From: Streptomyces sp. TG1A-8
GTDB lineage: Bacteria > Actinomycetota > Actinomycetes > Streptomycetales > Streptomycetaceae
DNA: 64,000 nucleotides
Direction of reading: 5' to 3'
Assembly (NCBI RefSeq): GCF_030499535.1
Contig: NZ_JASTLB010000001.1
Location: 4,092,001-4,156,000 of the forward strand
Shown here piece after piece: positions 8,701-17,378 of the stretch. The position numbers and the translations under genes are program-made. The notes under the pieces are model-generated. The model did not search any database. It was not told the origin of the DNA and saw nothing but the letters and a program-made list of their open reading frames with translations. How positions within the stretch are numbered: the first letter of the stretch is position 1; each line of letters begins with the position of its first letter.

Positions 8701-10113
8701 TCAGTCCAGCTGCGCGCGCTCCAGCGTCTTCGTCATGTCGGCGGTCCCGTCGGCGTCCGCGCCCGCGATCCGCTTCGCCGCGACCAGCCGGCCGCCGCGC
8801 ACCACCTGGAGCGTCACGTCGGCGTTGACCAGCCGCGGCAGGCCCACCGCGGCCAGTTCGCCGTCGTGCGACCAGCTCAGGGTCGGGGTGAGGCCGCCGG
8901 TGGAGACCTCCAGGCCGTCGTCGAGGGCGTGCCGCACGCCGTCGGCGCTCACCTCGCCGTCGCCGATCCCGTCCAGGACGGCCTTCAGCACGGTGTAGGC
9001 GATCCAGGTGGTCTGCACCCCGGCGTCCGCGGGGTCGATGCGGTTGTCGCCGAATGCCTCCTCGTCGATCACCTTCCTCATCGGCTCCCAGCGCTCGTCC
9101 GAGGCCACCGGGTACCAGCCGGTGATGTACGCCCCCTCGTACGGCCCCGCCGCCCCGCCCGTCGCGTTGATCACCGTCTGGTCGACGCTGCCCAGGACGG
9201 TCGCCGTGCGCACCTCGGGGAAGTCCTCGCGGGCGCGCCGGAAGGAGTCCATGAAGGTGCCGGTGCGGTCACCGAGCGCGGGCACCACGCACCCCTCGCC
9301 CCCCGCCCCGGAGGCCGGGTCCCGGGCGGGGGACGAGGCCGGGTCCTGGGCGGGGCCTTGGGCCGGGTCCGGGACCGCGCCGCCCGCCGGGCCCCCGGTC
9401 GCGTACCGCAGCGCCCGTTCGGCCTGGCCGCCGTACTCGGTGGCGTCCTCGGCGGCGAGCTGGTCGCCGGCGGCCGCGTGCCCGCCCGCCGTCAGGCCGG
9501 AGTCCAGCAGCGCGGGCAGCGCGTCGCCGGCGATGCTGTCGGGGCGGACCAGGACGATCCGGCCGCAGGTGGCGGCCAGGGCCCTGCCGAGGCCGGCCAG
9601 GAGGGCGGGCTGGCCGCCGTTGACCGGGTACGACGTGGAGCCGGTGAACTCGTCGCCGGTGACGCCGTAACCGCCGATGTAGGGGATGCCGGCGCTCTCC
9701 AGCGGGGCGAGGAAGGAGTCGCCGAACTGGCTGTAGGAGCCGACGACCGCGACCACCCCCTCGCGCGCCGCGCGCCGGGCGCACGTCGCGGCGCCCACGC
9801 TGTCGTTGTGGTCGTTGCAGGTCAGCACCTTGAGCGTGCGGCCGTGGACACCGCCGTGGGCGTTGACCCACTTGGCGTAGGCGATGGCCATCGCGGGCAT
9901 GCCGGGCTTGTTGGTGGCGTCGGTGTCCTGGGGTGCCCAGGTCATGACCTTGATCGGGCCGTCCCCGGAGCCCCCCGTGGCACCGGGGACGGCGCCGCAC
10001 CCGGCGGTGAGCGACGCGCAGGCGGCCAGCGCTCCCGCGGTCAGGGCGGCCGCCCGGGCTGGCCGGGAGAAGGAGGGGAGGGGGACGCTGCGCGAAGGTC
10101 GCCTGCCGGTCAT
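8701..10113 (-). CDS. ABC transporter solute-binding lipoprotein (branched-chain type)
   Basis: 470-residue periplasmic-binding-protein-like lipoprotein of the Leu/Ile/Val-binding class. A basic N-terminus and hydrophobic stretch end in the lipobox LTAGC, so it is exported and lipid-anchored. Two Rossmann-like lobes follow, with family features such as VVAVVGSYSQ in the first lobe and AYITGWYPVASDE in the second. A Pro/Asp/Ala-rich insert of about 40 residues lies between the lobes. No permease or ATPase gene is next to it, so it either serves a remote transporter or acts as a sensor. ATG 10113 is chosen; an in-frame GTG lies two codons upstream. Confidence 0.75.
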   Translation of the reverse strand: MTGRRPSRSVPLPSFSRPARAAALTAGALAACASLTAGCGAVPGATGGSGDGPIKVMTWAPQDTDATNKPGMPAMAIAYAKWVNAHGGVHGRTLKVLTCNDHNDSVGAATCARRAAREGVVAVVGSYSQFGDSFLAPLESAGIPYIGGYGVTGDEFTGSTSYPVNGGQPALLAGLGRALAATCGRIVLVRPDSIAGDALPALLDSGLTAGGHAAAGDQLAAEDATEYGGQAERALRYATGGPAGGAVPDPAQGPAQDPASSPARDPASGAGGEGCVVPALGDRTGTFMDSFRRAREDFPEVRTATVLGSVDQTVINATGGAAGPYEGAYITGWYPVASDERWEPMRKVIDEEAFGDNRIDPADAGVQTTWIAYTVLKAVLDGIGDGEVSADGVRHALDDGLEVSTGGLTPTLSWSHDGELAAVGLPRLVNADVTLQVVRGGRLVAAKRIAGADADGTADMTKTLERAQLD

Positions 10114-10230
10114 GGGCACACACGATTCCCCCACACCCCCAACCGGGGGGTGACCCGCGGTCGAGCGGAGGTGACGCGGCGGTGAATTGCGGGGTCCGGT
10201 GAACCGCCCGGACCGAAGAACGTACGATCG

Positions 10231-10731
10231 ATGACCGTGCAAGGTTCGGAGAACTCTTCCCGTCGCGGCCGTCGCTCCTCCACCATGGGCGGCATGCCCT
10301 TGAACGACATGCCGTGGTGGCGCTGGCGCAGCAACGTGCGCTCCGCGCTGCACATGCTCTCCGACCCGGTGTTCCAGCAGGACGTCTGGCTGGCCGGCGT
10401 GGACGGGTACGGCGACGTCACCGACGCGGTGTACCGACTGGTGGAGGACACCTGGCTGGACAACTGGTCGGCGGAGAAGTACGTCGGCACGATCTTCCGG
10501 GACTCGCAGGAGGCGGCGCTCGTCGACACCGCGGTGCTGCGCGTGCTGCGGATCATGCACCAGGTCGGGCCGGACGCCCCGGTCTCCGCCTACCTCGACC
10601 ACCACGCCTGGCCGGAGGCCGTGCGGGCGGCCCGGGACGCGCACCTGCGCCTCGCGGCGAGCGACGGCGACGACCCCGACGCGCCCCCGCGGAGCCTGGA
10701 GGTCCTGCGGATCATGACCAGGTCCGCCTGA
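10231..10731 (+). CDS. Conserved Streptomyces hypothetical (SCO4402-family type)
   Basis: 166-residue soluble protein with no known catalytic motif. After a basic, Ser-rich N-terminus of about 20 residues it is mostly helical and Trp-rich (PWWRWRSNV, TWLDNWSAEKY). It resembles the family annotated from S. coelicolor SCO4402, which also fits gene order (just before purU). The upstream GAAG is a weak ribosome site; an ATG at 10285 is an alternative start. Role unknown. Confidence 0.65.
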   Translation: MTVQGSENSSRRGRRSSTMGGMPLNDMPWWRWRSNVRSALHMLSDPVFQQDVWLAGVDGYGDVTDAVYRLVEDTWLDNWSAEKYVGTIFRDSQEAALVDTAVLRVLRIMHQVGPDAPVSAYLDHHAWPEAVRAARDAHLRLAASDGDDPDAPPRSLEVLRIMTRSA

Positions 10732-10777
10732 CGGACACGGGCCCGCCGGGCCGGGGCGGCGTGAGACCCTGTGGTGC

Positions 10778-11659
10778 ATGAGTGAGCAGTCCACGCGAGC
10801 CGCCGCACTTGCGGACCAGTACGTCCTCACCCTCTCTTGCCCGGACGAGAAGGGCATCGTGCACGCCGTGTCGAGCTACCTGTTCATGACCGGCTGCAAC
10901 ATCGAGGACAGCCAGCAGTTCGGCGACCACGACACCGGCCTGTTCTTCATGCGGGTCCACTTCTCGGCGGAGGCCCCGGTCACCGTGGACAAGCTGCGGG
11001 CGAGCTTCGCGGCGATCGGCGACTCGTTCCACATGGACTGGCAGATCCACCGGGCCGACCAGAAGATGCGCATCGTGCTGATGGTCAGCAAGTTCGGCCA
11101 CTGCCTGAACGACCTCCTCTTCCGCGCCCGCATCGGCGCGCTGCCCGTGGAGATCGCGGCCGTGGTGTCCAACCACACCGAGTTCCAGGAGCTCGTGGGG
11201 TCGTACAACATCCCCTTCCATCACATCCCGGTGACGAAGGACAACAAGGCGCAGGCCGAGGCCCAGTTGCTGGAGCTGGTGCGCGAGCGGAACGTCGAGC
11301 TGGTCGTGCTCGCCCGCTACATGCAGGTGCTCTCGGACGACCTGTGCAAGCAGCTCAGCGGCCGGATCATCAACATCCACCACTCGTTCCTGCCGAGCTT
11401 CAAGGGCGCCAAGCCGTACCACCAGGCGCACGCGCGGGGCGTCAAGCTGATCGGTGCGACCGCGCACTACGTCACCGCCGACCTGGACGAGGGGCCGATC
11501 ATCGAGCAGGAGGTCGAGCGGGTCGGGCACGAGGTGACCCCGGACCAGCTGGTCGCCGTCGGCCGCGACGTGGAGTGCCAGGCGCTGGCGCGGGCGGTGA
11601 AGTGGCACGCGGAGCGCAGGATCCTGCTGAACGGGCGGCGGACGGTGGTCTTCGCCTGA
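10778..11659 (+). CDS. purU: Formyltetrahydrofolate deformylase
   Basis: 293-residue PurU, hydrolysing 10-formyltetrahydrofolate to tetrahydrofolate and formate; cytosolic, one-carbon balance and formate supply for purine synthesis. An N-terminal ACT domain (about 10-90, LSCPDEKGIVHAVSSYL) is followed by a formyltransferase-fold domain with the catalytic His region HHSFLPSFKGA and the Asp of TADLDEGPII. Length and ends match the family. It runs 46 bases after the preceding hypothetical gene and may share its transcript. Confidence 0.95.
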   Translation: MSEQSTRAAALADQYVLTLSCPDEKGIVHAVSSYLFMTGCNIEDSQQFGDHDTGLFFMRVHFSAEAPVTVDKLRASFAAIGDSFHMDWQIHRADQKMRIVLMVSKFGHCLNDLLFRARIGALPVEIAAVVSNHTEFQELVGSYNIPFHHIPVTKDNKAQAEAQLLELVRERNVELVVLARYMQVLSDDLCKQLSGRIINIHHSFLPSFKGAKPYHQAHARGVKLIGATAHYVTADLDEGPIIEQEVERVGHEVTPDQLVAVGRDVECQALARAVKWHAERRILLNGRRTVVFA

Positions 11660-11697
11660 CGCGCCCGACGGCACCCCGGGCCGGCGCGCGGCCGCTC

Positions 11698-12936
11698 TCA
11701 CAGGCGGCTCAGGCCCGCCGCGGCGAACAGCACGTCCCTGATGGCCTCCCGGTCGCCGCCCTGTCCCGCCGCGGCCTCCTGCGGCGGCAGGTGACCGGCC
11801 GCCAGCTTGCAGAACTCCACGCCGTCCAGCGCGACATGGGCCACCTCGAACTCCGTGGAGGCCACCGCCGCGGGCGAGTCCAGCGGGATCAGCCACACCC
11901 CGCCGGCCGCTCCCTCGATCTCCAGCCGCAGGCTGCGCCCCGGCTTCCCCGCGGGCACGAGGTGCCGGATCCCGCCGGGCGCGGACCGGCCCGCCCGGCG
12001 CCGCTCGGCGAGCGCCGCCGGCAGCAGCCGGGCCGCGAGGTCGATCATGCCGTGCAGGTGGCGCGGCGCGGGCGGCCCGTACGGGTAGTCCACCGCGTCC
12101 GCGACGTCCTCCGCGTGCACCCAGCACTCGAAGGCGCGCTCCAGCATCGCGTCGTGCAGCGGCAGTTCGAAGTCGCCGTAGGGCACCGCGAGTCCGCCGG
12201 CGCTGCTGCCCGTGAAGGACACCGTCCGGACCAGGTCGTGGCTCTGCTCCCGCCACGGTCCCCGCACCGAGCGGGTGGGCGGGAGGCGGCAGGCCCGCCA
12301 GTACGCCTCGGTCCGCCCGACCGGGCCCGCGCCGCCCCGCGCGCCGCTCCCGCCGCCGTCCTCCGCCAGGACGTGCGCCAGCGGGTCGGCGAGACCGAGC
12401 GCCGCCGCGACCAGCCCGTCCACGGACAGCAGGTGCGCGATGACCCCGGCGACGGTGGTGCGGCGGCTCGTCGGCGCGTCGTCGTCGAACCAGCGCAGCC
12501 GCACCGGCGCGTGCCACTCGGCGTCCCCGAAGTCCTGCAGCAGGGCGTCCAGCCGCGCGGTCTCGGCGTCGTACGGCAGCGCCCACGCGGGCACCGGGAT
12601 GCGCGGCGGCCGGCGGACCAGGCAGCCGTCCAGGACGCGGGTGCGCAGCCCGGGGTCCAGGTCCAGGCTCTCCGCCCGGTGCAGCAGTCCGACCGCCTCG
12701 CGCAGCCGCAGCGCCTCCTCCGCACAGGTCCCGCAGACGCCGAGGTGGTCCTCCACGGCGGCCGTCTCCGCCGCCGAGCAGGCGGCCAGCGCCCAGGCGC
12801 CGAGGAGCGACTTCAGGACGTCGTGCGACAGGCCGGGCGGCACGGGCGCGAGGCCCCCGGGAGCGTCCCGCCCGGAGCCGTCGCCGTGCGGCCCCGCGTT
12901 CCCGTCCGGCACCGGGAACCGGGCCGCGCCGCTCAC
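11698..12936 (-). CDS. Zinc-finger anti-sigma factor with MDMPI-like domain
   Basis: 412-residue anti-sigma factor of the ZAS type. Near residues 50-75 a helical segment carries the zinc motif HLGVCGTC (HxxxCxxC), which binds the cognate ECF sigma and in relatives can respond to thiol oxidation. The rest resembles the DinB/MDMPI (mycothiol-dependent maleylpyruvate isomerase-like) fold, with HAEDVADA carrying a candidate metal-binding His. No transmembrane segment is evident, so it is cytosolic. It starts with GTG at 12936, overlapping the TGA of the sigma gene in a GTGA arrangement, so the two are translationally coupled and probably act as a pair. Confidence 0.8.
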   Translation of the reverse strand: MSGAARFPVPDGNAGPHGDGSGRDAPGGLAPVPPGLSHDVLKSLLGAWALAACSAAETAAVEDHLGVCGTCAEEALRLREAVGLLHRAESLDLDPGLRTRVLDGCLVRRPPRIPVPAWALPYDAETARLDALLQDFGDAEWHAPVRLRWFDDDAPTSRRTTVAGVIAHLLSVDGLVAAALGLADPLAHVLAEDGGGSGARGGAGPVGRTEAYWRACRLPPTRSVRGPWREQSHDLVRTVSFTGSSAGGLAVPYGDFELPLHDAMLERAFECWVHAEDVADAVDYPYGPPAPRHLHGMIDLAARLLPAALAERRRAGRSAPGGIRHLVPAGKPGRSLRLEIEGAAGGVWLIPLDSPAAVASTEFEVAHVALDGVEFCKLAAGHLPPQEAAAGQGGDREAIRDVLFAAAGLSRL

Positions 12937-13514
12937 GCCGCACCCCCGGGGTCCGGCGGTGCGCCGGTGTCGTGGGCGTCGTGGGCGGTGGACAGGAGCT
13001 GGAGGCCGAGGCGGAGCCGGCGGCGGGCCTCGTCGTCGGTGACGCCGAGGTCGGCGGCGGCCTGGCGGTAGTCGCGGCGCTGGAAGTAGGCCAGGTCGAG
13101 GGCGGCGCGCAGCGGGGCGGGCATGGAGTGGACGATGTAGTCGGCGCGGGCGGCCACCGAGGCGCGGCGCACCGTGCGTTCCAGTTCCTCGGCGCCGCCG
13201 CCGTCCTGCTCGCCGAGCGCGGCGGTCCCGTTGGCGCGCAGCCGCTGCACGGCGATCCGCTGGGTCACGGTGGCGATCCAGGTGCGCAGCGTGCCCTGCC
13301 TGGGGTCGTAGCCGTCGGGGTGCTCCCAGACGTGCGCGAAGACCTCGCGGGTGACGCCGTCGGCGGCCTGCTCGTCGCCGAGGACGCGGTGGGCGAGGCC
13401 GTGCACGAGGGAGGCGAACCGGTCGTACAGCTCGCCCAGGGCCGCCGCCTCGCCCCGTGCGAGCCGTTGCTGCATCGTGCGGTCCCAGCGGGGCGGTGCG
13501 TCCTGGTGCGCCAT
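12933..13514 (-). CDS. ECF RNA polymerase sigma factor
   Basis: 193-residue ECF sigma factor. Sigma-2 (about 15-85: ALGELYDRFASLVHGLAHRV and the -10 recognition helix around TLRTWIATVTQRIAVQRLR) and sigma-4 (about 125-180, HTH around YRQAAADLGVTDDEARRRLR) are present; sigma-3 is absent as expected. ATG 13514 has the strong site GAGGGGAGGGG. It is co-transcribed with its overlapping anti-sigma gene and divergent from a STAS antagonist gene, so this locus looks like a self-contained sigma switch. Target promoters are not evident. Confidence 0.9.
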   Translation of the reverse strand: MAHQDAPPRWDRTMQQRLARGEAAALGELYDRFASLVHGLAHRVLGDEQAADGVTREVFAHVWEHPDGYDPRQGTLRTWIATVTQRIAVQRLRANGTAALGEQDGGGAEELERTVRRASVAARADYIVHSMPAPLRAALDLAYFQRRDYRQAAADLGVTDDEARRRLRLGLQLLSTAHDAHDTGAPPDPGGAA

Positions 13515-13850
13515 GCGGTCCCCTCCCCTCGCCCGAGTCCAGCCTGCGGGTGCCGTCGTCCCGAATGTAGTCGGCACGTCGGGCAGCGCACGCCCCGTTG
13601 TGTCAATGCGCGCCCCCTGGAGCGCCGCAGGTGATAGTGCCCTCTTCACACATCCTTCACTCTGGCCGCGCCCGTTTTTCGATCGAAACCGATCGGCGCT
13701 GACTGAAACGAACCCCCGGGTGATCGCCCACTGTTTGTCGTCTGAAGTTTCAGGGAACGGCCGCTTGGGCAGCCGCGCGAAAAGAAGCGCAGGAGCCGCT
13801 TCCGTTTCCCGGCGGTTTCCCGAAGACCCGGCGAACGGAGGGGCGTGGCC
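13515..13850. promoter_or_regulatory. Divergent intergenic region between ECF sigma and STAS genes
   Basis: These 336 bp must hold promoters for both directions. The middle is less G+C-rich than the surroundings. A spaced palindrome, CGATCGAAACCGATCG at 13680-13695 (two CGATCG hexamers four bases apart), is the only clear symmetric element. No gene is seen. Confidence 0.4.
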
Positions 13851-14225
13851 GTGGCATTCAGCGTGAACGGCGTCGAACGGGACCGGTGGGCCGTGCTCCA
13901 CGTGTCCGGAGAGCTGGACCTGGTGACCTCGCCGGTGCTGCGCCAGCGGGTGCACGACGTGGTCGCCGAGGGCCACCACGACCTGGTCCTCGACCTCTCC
14001 GACGTCTTCTTCTGCGACTCCAGCGGGGTCGGCGTCCTCGTCGCGGCCCGCCGGCTCATCCGCTCCTGTCAGGGCCGGCTGCGGCTGATCCTGCCCGACC
14101 GGGGCGCGGTCGACGGCTCGCACGTCAACCGGGTCCTCGGCGCACTCGGCGTGCGCCGGCTCTTCGACGTCCACCCCGACGTGCGGTCGGCCACCGCGGA
14201 CGAGGCGGACCCGCTGTCGGTGTGA
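13851..14225 (+). CDS. STAS-domain anti-sigma factor antagonist
   Basis: 124-residue SpoIIAA/RsbV-like protein. The single STAS domain has the signature DLSDVFFCDSSGVGVL, including the Ser that anti-sigma kinases phosphorylate. In the family the unphosphorylated form sequesters the anti-sigma kinase and frees sigma. Two GTG codons are possible; the one at 13851 is preferred because GGAGGGG (13837-13843) lies 8 bases before it but would be too close to the GTG at 13845. It lies near an HATPase gene (15473) that could be its kinase. Confidence 0.9.
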   Translation: MAFSVNGVERDRWAVLHVSGELDLVTSPVLRQRVHDVVAEGHHDLVLDLSDVFFCDSSGVGVLVAARRLIRSCQGRLRLILPDRGAVDGSHVNRVLGALGVRRLFDVHPDVRSATADEADPLSV

Positions 14226-14411
14226 GCGCTCCGCCCGCCCCGCCCCCACCCGTGCCCCGCCTCCTCGCCCCGCCCCCCTCCGCCACACCGTTGCCGCGGA
14301 ATTCCCCCGGTATGGTCACAACCGCCGCATTCCCGCCACCTCGCCGCCCTGCGCGACGTACGCTCCCTGCCGGGGGGATCCTCACGTCAACACGAGGCGG
14401 CAGGAGCAGAC

Positions 14412-14942
14412 ATGGCCAGTACCGAGTACGAGCGCAGGATCGCCGCCCGGTTCGCCACCTTCGACCAGGACGGCAACGGCCGCATCGACCGCGGGGACTT
14501 CAACGCGGCGGCCAAGGCGCTGCTCGCCGAGTTCGCCGTGCCCGCCCGCTCCGACCGGGGGCAGGCGCTGTACGCCGGCGCGGAGGCGTTCTGGCAGGGC
14601 ATGGCGGGGATCGCGGACCGGGACGGCGACCAGCGCATCACCCGCGAGGAGTTCGTCACCGGCGCGGTCAAGCGCCTGCGCGACAACCCCGACCGCTTCG
14701 CCGAGATCGCCCGGCCCTTCCTGCACGCGGCCCTGGTCGTGGCGTCCGCGCACACCGGGCCCGGAGGCGGCACCGCGGTCCGGGTCTCCGTCACCGACGC
14801 GGCCCGCGCGCTGCGCGTGTTCCACGTCCCGGAGGACGCCGCCCGCACGGTCGCGGCGGCCCTCGACGCCGACGGCGACGGCGCGGTCGGCGAGCCGGAG
14901 GTCGTCGCGGCCCTCGCCCGCTACTTCACGGTGCCCGAGTAG
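14412..14942 (+). CDS. EF-hand calcium-binding protein (calerythrin-like)
   Basis: 176-residue cytosolic protein with three recognisable EF-hand loops: DQDGNGRIDRGDF, DRDGDQRITREEF and DADGDGAVGEPEV. Each has Asp at 1, 3 and 5 of the loop; the first two end in an acidic residue at position 12, while the third ends less canonically. A fourth, decayed hand probably lies between the second and third. This matches the calerythrin-like Ca2+ buffers or sensors of actinobacteria. ATG 14412 is preceded by GGAG. It stands alone between the STAS and HATPase genes. Confidence 0.9.
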   Translation: MASTEYERRIAARFATFDQDGNGRIDRGDFNAAAKALLAEFAVPARSDRGQALYAGAEAFWQGMAGIADRDGDQRITREEFVTGAVKRLRDNPDRFAEIARPFLHAALVVASAHTGPGGGTAVRVSVTDAARALRVFHVPEDAARTVAAALDADGDGAVGEPEVVAALARYFTVPE

Positions 14943-15472
14943 ACCGGCGCGAACCGCTGCGGACCGGTGGCCCCGGTGCGCCCGCGTGCCGGGGAGCGTG
15001 GCGCGCGGCGGTCACGGAGCGTCGGGAGCGGGCGGTGTCCTTCGCGGGCCCCGTCACGGCCCGGAGCCGGCCGCCCTCCGGTACCTTGGGTGGGATGCGA
15101 GTGGCTGCGAGCACGAGCCGTGCGGACGGCGCCCCCGGGGCGTCGCCCCACCGCTGGGTGCGCGCCGCAGTTCGCGGGGCGGTGAGGGCCGGTTCCCCCG
15201 CCTGTTCGACTGCCCGGCACACGTCTCGCACAGTATGCCGCACGCGTACTCCTTCGCGCTGGAATATGCCCGAAGCGCTTGTTGGGGTGGCGGTGCGTCA
15301 ACCATGCTGTGACGCGGGGGAGTCACGTTCCGTGACTCTTGCTCCGGCCGTGGTCGGGGCCATGCAGACAATGGCTGTGATCACTGCCCCCGTCGTGCTG
15401 GTCGTCGCGGTGTGCGCCGTGGCGCCCGGCCGGCGCGGGGCCGTGTGCCGGCCGGTTCGGATGGTGTGAGCG
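14943..15472. other. 530-bp stretch before the HATPase gene
   Basis: Apart from the possible 35-codon membrane ORF at 15362-15469, I see no gene here. A region around 15230-15300 is less G+C-rich and could hold the promoter for the downstream kinase gene; no convincing -35/-10 pair was identified. Confidence 0.4.
15362..15469 (+). CDS. Possible 35-residue membrane micro-protein
   Basis: Starting at ATG 15362, the frame encodes a short hydrophobic segment (AVITAPVVLVVAVCAVAP) followed by an Arg-rich tail, a typical single-helix micro-protein with cytosolic basic end. Its TGA ends three bases before the GTG of the HATPase gene, so translation could be coupled. The ribosome site is weak (GTCGGGG). 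It may be spurious. Confidence 0.3.
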   Translation: MQTMAVITAPVVLVVAVCAVAPGRRGAVCRPVRMV

Positions 15473-15961
15473 GTGCAGGTGCTTCAAGTGCAGCTGGATG
15501 TGCGGCCCGACCCCGCGGAGGTGGGGCGGGCCAGAAGGTGGGTCCGCTCCCGGCTCGCCGGTCTCGGCACGGGGGCCGACGAGTCGCTGACCGAGACCGT
15601 CGTCCTGCTCGTCTCCGAGCTGGTGACCAACGCCGTGGTGCACACCGGCCGTCCGGCCGTCCTGCGGCTCTCCCTGCCGGGCGCGGCGGCGCAGGGGGCC
15701 GCGCCGCCCGCGGTGCGGCTGGAGGTGGCCGACAGCAGCTCCCGCCCGCCCGCCCCGCGCTGCGCCGGCCGTGACGCCACCGGCGGCCGGGGCCTGGCGC
15801 TGGTCGCCTGCCTCGCCGACCGCTGGGGCTGGAGCCCCGACGGCGTCGGCAAGAGCATCTGGTGCGAGCTGGACCCGTGTTCGCCGTCCCGGGAGGGCGC
15901 GGCCACGGCGTACGGGGGCGGACGGTCCGCGTACGAGGGGCTCGCCCGCAGAGCGGTGTGA
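15473..15961 (+). CDS. HATPase anti-sigma factor kinase (RsbW/SpoIIAB-like)
   Basis: 162-residue GHKL ATP-binding protein. The N-box is LLVSELVTNAVVHT (residues about 45-58) and the G-box GGRGLALVACLADRWG lies near 105. Such proteins bind sigma factors and phosphorylate STAS antagonists. It lacks any sensor domain, has a short disordered tail and starts with GTG. The upstream STAS gene (13851) is the nearest possible partner, although most Streptomyces hold many unlinked copies. Confidence 0.85.
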   Translation: MQVLQVQLDVRPDPAEVGRARRWVRSRLAGLGTGADESLTETVVLLVSELVTNAVVHTGRPAVLRLSLPGAAAQGAAPPAVRLEVADSSSRPPAPRCAGRDATGGRGLALVACLADRWGWSPDGVGKSIWCELDPCSPSREGAATAYGGGRSAYEGLARRAV

Positions 15962-16293
15962 CCGTCCCGGGCGGTGGTGCGCCGGTGGTGCATCCGTACG
16001 CGGCCGTCGTGAGGAGGGTGCCGACGGCCCGCGGTCGCAGGGGTGTTGACGCCGCGTGACCGGATGCTCACGCTGGTGGCAACGATTCGCCGGGAGGGGA
16101 CGACGAGGGACCGGGTGACGGCGGCTCTCGTCGAGTGTGGGTCGAGCCGGGTGGCGACGCGGGCCGGACCGGGGGGCGCGTCGTCACCCGGCACCCGCGG
16201 CGTGCGGCGGACGCACGCCGGACGCGGCCGTCCACAGGCTGTGGACGGATTCCGTCGCCCCCGCCCCGTCGTCCGGCCGTCGCCCGCGGCCCC
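15962..16293. other. Convergent gap without a visible gene
   Basis: 332 bp between the stops of the HATPase gene and the GlxA-type regulator. A 100-codon frame from 16043 is Arg/Pro/Ala-rich with no domain and is taken as chance. No strong terminator hairpin was recognised. Confidence 0.4.
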
Positions 16294-17307
16294 TCAACCC
16301 ACCGGCTGCGCCGGGCCGCTCGCGCCCGTGCGGAAGGTGCGGCGGTAGGCCGTCGGGGTCACGCCCAGGGACTGCTGCAAGTGCTGGCGCATCGACTGGG
16401 CCGTGCCGAAGCCCGCGGCGCGGGCGATCCGGTCGACGCCGAGGTCGGTGGACTCCAGCAGGTGGCGGGCGCGTTCGACGCGCTGCTGGGTGAGCCACTG
16501 GCCGGGGCTGACGCCGACCTCCTCGCGGAAGCGGCGGGTGAAGGTGCGCACCGACATGGCCTCCTGCTCGGCCATGTCGCGCAGTTGGATCGGTTCGTGC
16601 AGGCGGCCCAGGGCCCAGGCGCGGGCGGCCGCGGTCGTGGACAGCTGCGGGTCGGGGACCGGGCGGTGGATGTACTGGGCCTGGCCGCCGTCGCGGTGGG
16701 GCGGGACGACCGTGCGGCGGGCGATGTCGTTGGCGACGGCCGTGCCGTGGTCGCGGCGCACCATGTGCAGGCACAGGTCGATCCCGGCGGCCACCCCGGC
16801 CGAGGTCAGCACGTCCCCGTCGTCGACGAAGAGCACGTCCGCGTCGACCCGGATCCTCGGGAACATCCGCTGGAGGCGCTCGGCCTCCGCCCAGTGCGTG
16901 GTCGCCGGGCGGCCGTCGAGGCGGCCCGCGGCGGCCAGGACGTAGACGCCGGTGCAGATGGAGGCGAGCCGGGTGCCGGGGCGGACGAGGGCGAGGGCGG
17001 CGGACAGCTCGTCGGTCAGCCTGCCCTCCTCGTAGACCGGGCCGAGTTCGTACGACGCCGGGACGATCACCGTGTCGGCCGTCGCCAGGGCCTGTGGCCC
17101 GTGTGCCACGTGCACCGTGAAGTCGGCGTCCGTGTCCACCGGGCCCGGTGGACGGACCGAGCAGGTCACCACCTCGTACAGGGGCCGTCCCGCGGCGTCC
17201 CTCGGGCGGCCGAAGATGCGGTGCGGGATGCCCAGCTCGAACGGGAGCAGCCCGTCCAGCGCGAGGACGACGACACGGTGCGGGTGGAACTCCTGGCCGG
17301 ACGGCAT
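16294..17307 (-). CDS. GlxA-family (DJ-1/PfpI plus AraC) transcriptional regulator
   Basis: 337-residue regulator. A DJ-1/PfpI-like N-terminal domain (about 10-190) has the nucleophile-elbow region LASICTGVYVLAAAG with its Cys. A C-terminal AraC DNA-binding domain (about 225-325) carries two HTH motifs (MSVRTFTRRFREEVGVSPGQ and the second around IARAAGFGTAQSMRQHLQQSLGV). ATG 17307 has AGGATCGGG upstream. It is divergent from an MFS transporter with only 71 bp between start codons, so the transporter is its likely target. Confidence 0.9.
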   Translation of the reverse strand: MPSGQEFHPHRVVVLALDGLLPFELGIPHRIFGRPRDAAGRPLYEVVTCSVRPPGPVDTDADFTVHVAHGPQALATADTVIVPASYELGPVYEEGRLTDELSAALALVRPGTRLASICTGVYVLAAAGRLDGRPATTHWAEAERLQRMFPRIRVDADVLFVDDGDVLTSAGVAAGIDLCLHMVRRDHGTAVANDIARRTVVPPHRDGGQAQYIHRPVPDPQLSTTAAARAWALGRLHEPIQLRDMAEQEAMSVRTFTRRFREEVGVSPGQWLTQQRVERARHLLESTDLGVDRIARAAGFGTAQSMRQHLQQSLGVTPTAYRRTFRTGASGPAQPVG

Positions 17308-17378
17308 GGCCCGATCCTAGCGAACGCTGTCCTCCGGGCCACTCGTCGCGCCGGACCCGGGACAGGACGCTGTGTGAC

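Noticed and set aside
16043..16348. 100-codon frame in the gap after the HATPase gene
   Set aside because: Low-complexity Arg/Pro content, no ribosome site and no domain; overlaps the end of the GlxA-type gene.
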